From a virus: a stretch of 20,959 nt of DNA. The notes under the pieces are model-generated. The model was not told the DNA's origin and ran no database searches. It saw only the letters and a list, made by a program, of their open reading frames with translations. The stretch is from the IMG/VR virus record IMGVR_UViG_3300030419_006715, positions 1 through 20,959 of that record, one strand, 5' to 3'. Made by a program: the position numbers and the translations under genes. Position 1 is the first letter of the stretch. The number at the start of each line of letters is the position of its first letter. Positions 8,698-18,300 of the stretch are shown here, piece by piece.

Positions 8698-9066
8698 ATG
8701 ACTTCTTTGGCCCCAAAGCTCCCAATAACGATTGATTCTGGCGATGGCTATACGATGATAAAGACCCTCAAGAATCTAATAAAGCAAAACTTTAAAATGC
8801 TAGTCTTAACAAACCCAGGCGAAAGGGTCATGGATCCTGAGTTTGGAGTTGGAATAAGACAATTTTTGTTTGAAAACTTCTCTAGTGATGTTTATACAAG
8901 AATAGACTTTAAGATTAGAGAACAGGTTTCTACCTATATTCCTGTGATCTCAATCAAAACAATTGAGTTTGGAACTTCAAATATCGATGACAACACTCTT
9001 GGTGTTAGGATTGAATATCTTATACCAGACATCGCTGTATCGGATTTGCTTGAGTTTACTATTTAG
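8698..9066 (+). CDS. gp25: Baseplate wedge protein, gp25/GpW family
   Basis: At 122 residues the protein has the size of T4 gp25 (about 130). The family core is clear: a helix (LKNLIKQNFKMLVLT) leads into TNPGERVMDPEFG at 38-50 and then IRQFLFENF, followed by helix and strand segments (FKIREQVSTYIPVISIKTIEF) and a C-terminal beta pair ending in LLEFTI. In T4, P2 and type VI secretion relatives this protein belongs to the inner baseplate wedge and helps start sheath assembly. It follows the giant gene after 30 bases and precedes the gp6/J gene by 17 bases, the canonical W-J order. The strong AGGAGG fixes the start. Nothing appears broken or missing. Confidence 0.93.
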   Translation: MTSLAPKLPITIDSGDGYTMIKTLKNLIKQNFKMLVLTNPGERVMDPEFGVGIRQFLFENFSSDVYTRIDFKIREQVSTYIPVISIKTIEFGTSNIDDNTLGVRIEYLIPDIAVSDLLEFTI

Positions 9067-9071
9067 ATAAT

Positions 9072-9075
9072 GAGG
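9072..9075 (+). promoter_or_regulatory. Ribosome binding site for the gp6/J-like gene
   Basis: GAGG lies eight bases before ATG 9084 in the 17-base spacer after the gp25-like gene. It supports the annotated start. Confidence 0.6.
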
Positions 9076-9083
9076 TAGCGTAG

Positions 9084-10880
9084 ATGCCAAAAGACAAGAC
9101 AAAAACACCTGCTATAAACTATACCAATAGAGATTATGAGACAATTCGGCAAGATCTCACTGAAATAGCAGAGCGTTTTTATCCCGATACATTCCAAGAT
9201 TTTAGTGAAGCTTCTTTTGGCTCGATGATGCTGGATGCTGTAGCTTATGTTGGAGACCAGTTGTCATTTTATTTAGATTATAACGTTAACGAAACCTTCT
9301 TAGACACCTCTTATCAATTTAATAATATTGTCCGTCATGGAAGAATATTAGGTTACAAAAATAGCGGACGCCCCTCCACATATGGGACTGTAGCGCTTTA
9401 TGTTCTGGTGCCTGCATCTGAGACCGGCATTGGTCCAGACGAAAACTATATTCCTATTGTTAAGCGCGGGACGAGGTTTGCAAGCACCAACGGACTTAAT
9501 TTTGTTTTAGTTGAGGATGTTGATATGTCAGAGTCATCTAACCCCGTGGTTGTTGCCACAACAGATAGTACCACGGGCGCTCCAACATTTTATGCCATTA
9601 AATCTTATGGTAGCGTTGTATCAGGATTCTTTAATACTGAAACGATAGAAATAGGAGCATTTCAAAGATTTAAAAGAGTTCCTTTGGATAGCCCCAATGT
9701 TTCCGAGATTATTAGTGTGTTTGATTCAGAGGGGAATGAATACTTTGAGGTTGAATATCTTTCACAAGACACTGTGTTCAAAACTTTGTCAAACAAAAAC
9801 TATAAAAATGATAATGTCCCATCAGTCATGAAGCCTCTACTGGTTAATAGAAAGTTTGTCACCGTATTCGATAACAATGGGGTTTCTTTACAGTTTGGAA
9901 GTGGTGACGAATTAGCTTCCGATATAGTCGCTGAGCCACAAAAAATAGCTATTGATGTATTTGGCAAATCTTATGTTACAGACACAACATTTGATCCAAG
10001 CAGACTTGTTTCAAATAAATATTATGGAATAGTTCCGCAAAACACAACACTTACAATCCTTTATCGACAAACTAATCCAACAAACTCTAATGCTGGTGCT
10101 GGCTCTATAAATGCGATAAGTAGCAGAATTTTAGAGTTTGAAAATGCTGGTGACCTAGCGTCTTCAAAGATGGCAGATGTTAGGGGTTCCCTAGAAGTAA
10201 CAAATGAGTCTCCTATAGTTGGTGATGTTACCAACCCCACACCTATTGAGGTAAAGCAGAGAATCTATGACACCTTTCCGACCCAAAACAGGGCAGTTAC
10301 TCAAAGGGATTATGAAAACCTCATTTATAGAATGCCCTCGAAGTTTGGTTCAGTAAGAAGATGCTCAGTCCAAAAAGATCCAGATTCACAAAAAAGAAAT
10401 CTAAACGTTTATGTGGTATCAGAAGATCCACAAGGAAAATTAACCGAATCTAATAACACAATCAAGAACAACATTAAAACTTGGCTAAATCATTATAGAA
10501 TGATTAATGATACGGTAGACATCCTTGACGCCTTTATCATAAATATAGGTATAAATTTTGTTGTTAGAGCAGAGACAAATGTGGATAAATTTAAGGTTCT
10601 TAATGATTGTGTAGATGCCTTGGCCACTGAGTTTGCAACTCCAATGTTCATAGGTGAGAGTCTCTTATATTCAAAAATATATAATATTTTAAATAACGTT
10701 TCTGGCGTAAACGATACAGTTAAAGTGCAAATAGTAAACAAGAATTCTGCTAACTATTCTAATGTGTTTTTCTCGATTCAAGACAATGTTTCTCCCGACG
10801 GCGACTCTCTTGTTACGCCGAAAAACGCAATCCTAGAACTAAAGTTTCCAGAAGTAGACATAAAAGGTAAGCTAAGATAA
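9084..10880 (+). CDS. gp6: Baseplate wedge protein, gp6/GpJ (Baseplate_J) family
   Basis: This 598-residue protein matches the T4-type gp6 pattern along its length. The N-terminus has INYTNRDYETIRQDL, then FSEASFGSMMLDAVAYVGD and LSFYLDYNVNETFLDT, the typical start of gp6-like wedge proteins. A beta-rich middle includes a GTRF segment and VSLQFGSGDE. The C-terminal part carries QNRAVTQRDYENLIYRMP (about 400-420) followed by KFGSVRR, another hallmark of the family. In T4, gp6 dimers form the continuous inner ring of the baseplate; GpJ does the equivalent in P2. T4 gp6 is about 660 residues, so the length is normal. The gene follows gp25 directly and overlaps the next gene by one base (TAATG). 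I see no lesions. Confidence 0.93.
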   Translation: MPKDKTKTPAINYTNRDYETIRQDLTEIAERFYPDTFQDFSEASFGSMMLDAVAYVGDQLSFYLDYNVNETFLDTSYQFNNIVRHGRILGYKNSGRPSTYGTVALYVLVPASETGIGPDENYIPIVKRGTRFASTNGLNFVLVEDVDMSESSNPVVVATTDSTTGAPTFYAIKSYGSVVSGFFNTETIEIGAFQRFKRVPLDSPNVSEIISVFDSEGNEYFEVEYLSQDTVFKTLSNKNYKNDNVPSVMKPLLVNRKFVTVFDNNGVSLQFGSGDELASDIVAEPQKIAIDVFGKSYVTDTTFDPSRLVSNKYYGIVPQNTTLTILYRQTNPTNSNAGAGSINAISSRILEFENAGDLASSKMADVRGSLEVTNESPIVGDVTNPTPIEVKQRIYDTFPTQNRAVTQRDYENLIYRMPSKFGSVRRCSVQKDPDSQKRNLNVYVVSEDPQGKLTESNNTIKNNIKTWLNHYRMINDTVDILDAFIINIGINFVVRAETNVDKFKVLNDCVDALATEFATPMFIGESLLYSKIYNILNNVSGVNDTVKVQIVNKNSANYSNVFFSIQDNVSPDGDSLVTPKNAILELKFPEVDIKGKLR

Positions 10881-11569
10881 TGGCTATTAGAAGATACAAG
10901 GCAACAGCCGATAACACCATTGCGAATGGTTATCAAGAAAATCTTGGCACTCGTGCGACTGGCTCAAACACAGGACAAGCAGATGTAAGCGAAGTTTACT
11001 CTATCTATGGTCGCGCGACAACAAGTTCGGCAGAGGTTTCGCGAATATTGACACAATTTGACGTTACTTCCATCTCCAGCGACAGAACAGCAGGAGTTGT
11101 ACCCGCCAGTGGTTCCGTAAGTTTTTATCTCAGACTTTATAATGCCGAGACTTCTAAAACAGTTGCAAGGAATTTTGATTTAGTTGTCAGTGCTGTTTCT
11201 CGCTCTTGGACCGAAGGTGATGGACTAGATCTTGAAAACTATAAAGATATTGGAAAATCAAACTGGATTTCTGCATCCTCAACAGTTGCATGGACTACCG
11301 AGGGTGGTGATTACCACGCCTTACCTGTTTTTGAACAAAATTTTGAAACAGGGTTGGAGGATTTGGAGATAGATGTTACCTCACTTGTGGAACAATGGAT
11401 AGCTGGAACAAAAACAAACTATGGATTTGGTATTCAATTGACTTCTTCGCAAGAAGCAAGTAGCTCTACAAATCTCGTTGGTGCAACAAGCTCTTATTAT
11501 ACTAAGCGCTTCTTTGCGAGAGGTACACAATATTTCTTTAAGAAGCCGGTTATAGAGGCACGCTGGAAC
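10880..11569 (+). other. DNRLRE-like domain (within the gene at 10880)
   Basis: This is the N-terminal domain of the gene above, about residues 1-230. The order SRILTQFD, strand, WTEG, W, IDVTSLVEQW, NYGF is the recognisable signature. It was assigned by eye; a profile search would settle it. Confidence 0.65.
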
Positions 11570-12349
11570 TCATCTACTCAAGATGATAGAGGAGATTTCT
11601 ATTATAGTAGTTCTTTGTCGCCTGCTGGTGATAATCTTAATACACTATATCTCTACAACTTTGTTCGTGGTCAACTTACAAACATACCTGATATTGGAAC
11701 AGGTGCGATATATGTAGATCTTTATTCTGGCTCTGCCGATGATACTGCTCCATCTGGCTCCACTTTAGTCCAAAGTATCAGCACTCCCGCAACAGGTGGC
11801 TATGTTTCTACGGGTATTTATTCTTGCTCTGTTTGTATTACTGCTGCCGCCACCCCCATATCAACTTTATATGATGTATGGTATTCAGGAGGCACTCAGT
11901 ATTTCACTGGAACTGTTAAGCCAACAGTTTTAAGAGCCTTGGGCGCATCAACCGGCAACAACCGTCGCATCGCAAAGATCAAGAACCTTCGGGCAAAATA
12001 CTTCTCCGAAGAAGAAGCACGCTTCAATGTCTTCGTCCGAAATAAAAACTGGTCCCCAACTATTTACACAGTAGCGTCATCAGTAGTAGAAAACACTATT
12101 ATTCCTAGCGCATCGTTCAGAGTTTATAGAGTTTTGGATGGACTAAATGTTATACCACACGGCACCGGATCAGACTTACAAACTATACTCTCCTACGATG
12201 TTTCAGGAAACTACTTCAATCTCGATATGTCGCTTCTTGAGCCGGGATACGAATATGGCATCAAACTCGCATTCTATGATTCACAGAGGCAATCTTGGAT
12301 CGAGCAAGATCAAAAGTTCCTATTCCGAGTAGAAGATTATGAGTATTAA
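10880..12349 (+). CDS. DNRLRE-like beta-domain structural protein of the baseplate
   Basis: Residues 1-230 of this 489-residue protein have the layout of DNRLRE-type domains: RYKATADNTI near the start, then SRILTQFDVTSI (54-65), VSFYLRLYNAE, a WTEGDG motif at 110-115, IDVTSLVEQWIAGTKTNYGF (164-183) and closing strands ending in PVIEARW. These domains are known as beta-sandwich modules on bacterial surface proteins. The second half is Ser, Thr and Gly-rich beta structure and ends with a segment (about 365-489) containing LRAKYFSEEEARFNVFVRNK and LEPGYEYGIKLAFYD, which I remember from marine phage structural proteins. The start overlaps the gp6-like stop by one base, with AAGGT about 11 bases upstream. 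The 3' end overlaps the next gene by 11 bases. Location between J and the tail-protein-I-like gene suggests a wedge-periphery or fibre-attachment role with possible glycan binding; this is inference. Confidence 0.7.
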   Translation: MAIRRYKATADNTIANGYQENLGTRATGSNTGQADVSEVYSIYGRATTSSAEVSRILTQFDVTSISSDRTAGVVPASGSVSFYLRLYNAETSKTVARNFDLVVSAVSRSWTEGDGLDLENYKDIGKSNWISASSTVAWTTEGGDYHALPVFEQNFETGLEDLEIDVTSLVEQWIAGTKTNYGFGIQLTSSQEASSSTNLVGATSSYYTKRFFARGTQYFFKKPVIEARWNSSTQDDRGDFYYSSSLSPAGDNLNTLYLYNFVRGQLTNIPDIGTGAIYVDLYSGSADDTAPSGSTLVQSISTPATGGYVSTGIYSCSVCITAAATPISTLYDVWYSGGTQYFTGTVKPTVLRALGASTGNNRRIAKIKNLRAKYFSEEEARFNVFVRNKNWSPTIYTVASSVVENTIIPSASFRVYRVLDGLNVIPHGTGSDLQTILSYDVSGNYFNLDMSLLEPGYEYGIKLAFYDSQRQSWIEQDQKFLFRVEDYEY

Positions 12350-15300
12350 AGATTTATTTGAACGTTCAACAAACTATGTAAGCAACACTAATCAGAAAGA
12401 CGCTTTCTCTGATGCCGAATCATCGAGAAATATAGAGCAGGTTTCTGAAAAACATAGGACATTTGAGCCACAGATAGATTACGGTGATCCACTATCATTT
12501 GCAAGGTTTGGATCCGCAGAGCTTTATTACGAATCCGCGCTCGACCGCATAATAGATTATTATCCTTATGATGGTTCTGATGCAGAATATAACGAGTTCT
12601 ATAATAAGTCTCTAGACATTGAAAAATATATTTTCAATAACCTATACCCAAGAACAAATGGATATGTAAACTTTAGTAGTTCTTCGATTTCGTTCAAGGG
12701 CGGCCCACATACTATCACTTCAGATACCACCTCTGGGCTTTTTAAAGATCCTCAGTCTTCAAAGAGAGAGACTGCAAATGTTTATGATACTGATCTTTAT
12801 ACAACTGCTGGTCTCCCAAACGACTACGGCAGTGGCACTAGAGAATCAAACTTAAAATGTGATTTTACAAAGGGTGTGACTGTTGAGTTCTGGATTAAAT
12901 CTGATACTCTAGATGAGAACACAAAACAAACCCTATTTCACCTAACCAACTCTTCAGGTGCTGATGAGTTCACTATTTATCTTTCTGGCACAACCGGCTC
13001 CCCATTTCATGTTACTTTAACAGATTCAGGAACATCTAGATTCTCTGAAAGCCAGCTTGGTTCGACGCCTACTACAAGTTCCATTACTTCGTGGGGACAT
13101 TATGCCCTAACCTTCAAGAGTGCCAGTGCTGGCATAACATCTAAACTCTATGTCAATGGCGTCCTCGATCAGACAACAACTTTAGGTAGCGTTGGCTCCA
13201 ATACGCTAACACAGAAAGAGACTTTAGGCTATATTGCTACTGGTTCTGCTGGAATTTACTTCGCAGGCTCCATGGACGAATTCCGTTTCTGGAAGGTCGA
13301 GAGAAGTGCCCAAGATGTTGGAAGACATTGGTTTACACAAGTCAGAGGCGGCTCAAATACAGATATTTCCAATACGACCTTGGGTGTGTATTATAAATTT
13401 AATGAGGGTATAACGGGCGTCACAGCAACAGATAGCGTGGTTCTCGATTATTCTGGACGAATTTCTAATGGAACATTTAACGGATATTCTGCTTCTTCTA
13501 GAAATACTGGTTCTGCGATAGTTTCGGCAAGTGCCGCCCCAACAGAGTATCTAGATCCTATCATTCGAGCCAGCCACCCAGACGTCTCTTCACTAAAAAC
13601 TGATTTATCGGCAAAAGGCATAGATCATGATTATAGAAACAATTCGGCTTTTAGTGCATTCTTGCCAAGTTGGATTCTAGAAGATCACGAGGAGAGGGGT
13701 AATAAGAATTTTAAATACTTAAGCCACATAATCGGTGCTTATTTTGACAAATTATACCTTCAGATTGAGGCTATCTCCTCGTTCAAGTCTCCGATTTATA
13801 CAAGCTCCTCTTACAAACCAATTCCTTTCGCAAAGCATTTGCCAGCCTCTTTAGGCTTAGAAACACCAGAAATATTTGTAGATTCAACCGTTCTTGAAAA
13901 ATTTATAAACAGAAACGAAAACGAAAGATTCCAAAACAATCTAGAAGAAACCAAAAACCTTATTTATCTAAATTTATACAACAACTTATCATATCTTTTT
14001 AAATCAAAGGGTACCGAAAAGGCTGTTAGAAACGTCCTTAGAGCATTTAATGTCGATGACAAGCTTGTGAGGCTTAATGCTTATGCCAATAATTATGTTT
14101 ATGAGCTTGAGAACAATCTAAAACAAACTGTAATTAAAAAATCTTATGTCAACCTTAACAACTCAAATCACTTAGATGCTGTTGTTTACTCCTCGGCGTC
14201 CACAAGTGACACCCAGCTTGGCTATATTTCTGGCTCTGGAGAAACAAAGTATGAACATAGATATGGACTAACTCACGAAGTTGATGTTGTTTTTCCAAAG
14301 TTTATACGCCTTATAGATACGTTTGATAGAGACTTTACGAGAGTATCGCTATTTGGCATACACTCTGCAAGCATTAGCACAAATGAAACTTTAGTTTTTG
14401 ACCCAAGCATATACGTTTACGCCCAAAGAGATGAGCAGTATTCTAAAAATGTAAAATTTGTTTTAAGTTCTTCAATACTTTCGACGCAAATCTCAAGTAG
14501 CAATTTCCTGGGTGTTTATGATGATGAAGAGTGGAATCTTTCAGTACGAATTAAGCCATTAAATATTGGTTTAACTGGCTCAGTTGCCAATACTCCTACC
14601 GGCGGCTATCAGCTTGAATTTGCTGGCTATAACCAAAGGCTTGGTGAGATAAGGAATAGTTTCAAGGTTTCGGCTTCTGCAACCGAGGCAAGTGCCCAGA
14701 GTCTCCTTAACTCTCCTAAGAGAATATTTGCAGGAGCACATAGAACAAATATAACAGGCACACTACAGCACAGATCAGATGTAATGATCACGGCTACTCG
14801 TTATTGGACACAATATCTTGATGATCAGAGCCTAAAACAACATGCTTATGACTTTGAGAATTATGGTATCACCGACGGATTAGAGCATATCTCTCCTTTA
14901 GATACAGATAACGCAAGAACATTAAATAGAAATACTCTTGCTTTGAATTATGAATTTGCCAACGTAACTGGCTCTGATGGTTCTGGGGGCTTTACAGTAA
15001 CTGATATTAGCTCCGGCTCAGTCGACAATAGATATAAATTTGGCAAACTAGGTGAGATCTCAAGCTATCTTTATCCCGGTGTTGGTTTTGGATTCGCGGC
15101 TAGTGCAACTAATGTTGTTTTAGATAAAGAAATAAACACCCATCAATTCATAAGCCCCGAATTGGCGATTAGTGACAACTTGGTTCAGATTAAAACTGAT
15201 GACGACAAGCTGTTTGACACAGTTGACACAATTCCAAACTATCACTATCTTCTAGAGAAGAGTATGTATAATGCAATCTCGGAAGAGATGCTGAACTTCT

Positions 15301-18300
15301 TTGCAGGGGTTAATGATTTCCATAACTTAATCGGCGAACCTGTTCATCAATATAGGATGAACTACAAGGGTCTTGAGAAATTACGTGAAGTCTTTTTTAG
15401 AAAAGTAAAGAATGTTACAGAAGTTGAAAAGTTTGTAGATTATTATAAATGGTTTGATGATGCTATCTCGCAGATCATAGGTCAGCTAATACCAGCTTCT
15501 GCTGATTATACTCCAGATATTCTGAACACTATTGAATCTCATGTCTTAGAGCGCAACAAATACCAGTATAGAATCCCAATGTTGGCTTTCACTTCTTCTA
15601 CTGAAGGTGTCGTTTTTGGTGCAGAAGAGTTGCGATACAATTGGGATAGGAATCATGCCCCTGTTAGTGGTTTAGAGACAGAAAATTCAAACTGGTGGAA
15701 GGAGCGTGCTGAAAGAGAGGGCACCATTGCATCTGGTGATACAACCGTTGATACAATACGAAACCAGATCCGAAGAGTTGAAACAAACAAGACTAACGGA
15801 GGTGTTGGTAGAAGTTTCACAGCTACAAAGCAAAAATATTCACGTTCAAACTTCAAATATCGTACTCTCTCCAGGGGTCAGATTTTTGAGGCTAAAAGAA
15901 TAAAAGAAATCAGGGGCGGCGTCAATTTTGAGCACAACAAGGACATTCATTATACCTATACTGCTTTGCACCCAGCCGGACCAGTGACCACTGAGGGTGG
16001 CATCTTTGTTCCCAGAAACGTTTTAATGGCCACAGTTGACGACTTGGTTAATCTACAAGACACAGCGGATCCAGCGCTAAACCCAGCAGCCAAAATCAAG
16101 CGAACAATGCTTGTTCAGCATGGTCGTGATTGGGAAGATGGTCTTGGGTATAAGAATACAAAATCTTCCTTTTCATTCCCCTTTAACATAATTTCTTCTT
16201 CCGTAACGACGGGCTATAACAAGAGAGTGGTGGAGCTTGTTACGGCAAGTGTGGAAATAACAAACCTTCATAATGATGTGTATGGTCCAGATATGGAGCG
16301 CCCTATGCAGGGACCATTTACTGACTATGCCGTCGGCGGACATCAATCGCGCCATGTCAAGATAAACACTGGCACCGATAATTACTTAAACCGCCCTGAA
16401 GCTTGGAAGATTCTTCTTGGCACAGATTGTAGCGTACTAACCGGCTCTATTGGTATGGTTGGGGCTGACTATCCTTTCCCAGAAGCAAATGAGGTCGGTG
16501 AGACACCATACCCCCTCACGGGCGCCCAAAAAGCAACTTTCTATCGTGATCAAATAGCCAAACGACCCGTTAATATTAGAAATATACAACACACGACAGG
16601 CTCCACGGTCCTTGGAAACTACAACAAGAACTATGATGTGGTTCACACTGTTGGTGGCTATTCCAACCCCCGTGCCTTTATAGATGAACAGCCTACGCTG
16701 CCTTCACTTGCTGAGGGCGCCGATATAGTTAAAACCATTCTTGATTTAGATAGGGAAGATCGCTCTCACTTTAAGTTTATAGATGATTATAGTGTTGGAT
16801 ATCTCACAGGTTCCACAGCTTATAAAAACAAGACGGTCATTGTTAGTCGCTTCTCATCACCTGGTTCTCGTGAATCTATGACCCCGGCGTTTAAGGATTT
16901 CCGTGCTGGTGATTTCTCTGTTTACAATGGATTAAATAACAGAAACTTAACTGTTCTTAGACCCTTCCAGGGTGTTTCTAGTTCTATAACTTCCGAAACC
17001 GAGGGCATAAGACCATACGATATTCATGGACAAGCATTTGGTTTTACAAATCTGTCTACGCGTCATTCTGGAAGATTCTTTAGAGATTCGATTATAGCCA
17101 CATCTCCTGGCGCCGCCGACGACGCTTTTACAGAAAGCCCTTCATTCCACAGAGTTCATAGAAACAACAAGATTGTGGCAGTAGAGAATGACACAATAAC
17201 CAATGAACAGAAATTTGACAACTTAAATATACAGCACCAGATTCCTCGTTCGGATCGCCAATACTCTTGGATTACCTCTTCTATTACAAATACAGACCCA
17301 ACTGATCCAAGATATGCCGGATTCATGCAAACAAATTCAAATCTTTCCCCTTATTATGAAATCACAGGAAACTATTATGCCTTCTTTGATTATGTTTCTT
17401 CATCAATAACATCTGCTGGCAATGTTTCCCAAAATACAACTAGATTGAACTTACTGGTTTTAGATCCTACGGGCTCAGAGCAGAACGTTCTTGGAACTAC
17501 TACCGTTAGTCCTGGTTTACAAAATTTAGCTTCGCCATCCAAAGAACTAAACGCACTTCTGATTCGCCGTGGCGACAACTATGGCTGGAACTGGAGAGCC
17601 TTCCGCCAACAAGATCATCCTATCTTGAGAATAGAACACGAAAATAATAAGCTTACGGCAATTAAGGGGACAACGATAAAAGAATTTAGGCTTCCCCCTG
17701 TCTCTATGCATGGACGTCCACTTACTATCAATATGGACATTGACGGTGAAAATGTGTCGCTAAAGACAACCCACAACAATGAGAAGATCTACTTTAACCA
17801 GCGCGAACTTAACGACTTGGTTTTTGAGAAAGAAGATCCAACACTAACATCTTTCGATGAGTTGTTGGAAGCTTCTCAGCAACAAGGGAGCAAGTTAAAC
17901 TGGATTCACTATTCAGAAACCCTGTTCCCATCAATAACAAACGAATTCACAACAAAATCTCGTGAAAGAACTGGTTATGATAACAAGTTCTGGAGAGATG
18001 ATCAAGCAGCCAGAATAACTCTGGGTGACACCTTCAACAACTCTTTCGATGTTAATGTGGCTCAAAGTTCTTGGCCCCTTGATGCCCAAGAGGACTTTCT
18101 CACTAGGGCAACCGCCACATTTGCCGGCTCTTCGGGAAAAACAGATCTTACAAACAATGGCAAGAGCGGAGAACTTCAGAACAATTATAGTTCCTATTGG
18201 AAGGCGTACACCGACGCCGGAGGCTATGGGGCAAATCAGCCTGCCGCCTTATTTTCAAGAAAACATTTTTTGACTTCACCAAACTCCGTTGTCTCAAGAA

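Noticed and set aside
12147-12332. A 61-codon + strand frame near the end of the DNRLRE-like gene
   Set aside because: It is nested in another frame of a well-supported gene, and its product has no recognisable feature.
12840-14867. The two LamG-like domains as a recent tandem duplication
   Set aside because: Their closing motifs and spacing differ and I see no shared DNA words, so they look like independent or ancient modules.
15706-15903. Short + strand and minus strand frames inside the unfinished giant gene (also near 16173, 16437, 17390, 18025 and 19934)
   Set aside because: All are nested in or antisense to the continuous frame from 12339, which carries conserved-looking motifs across these places. 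None has its own ribosome binding site or family match.
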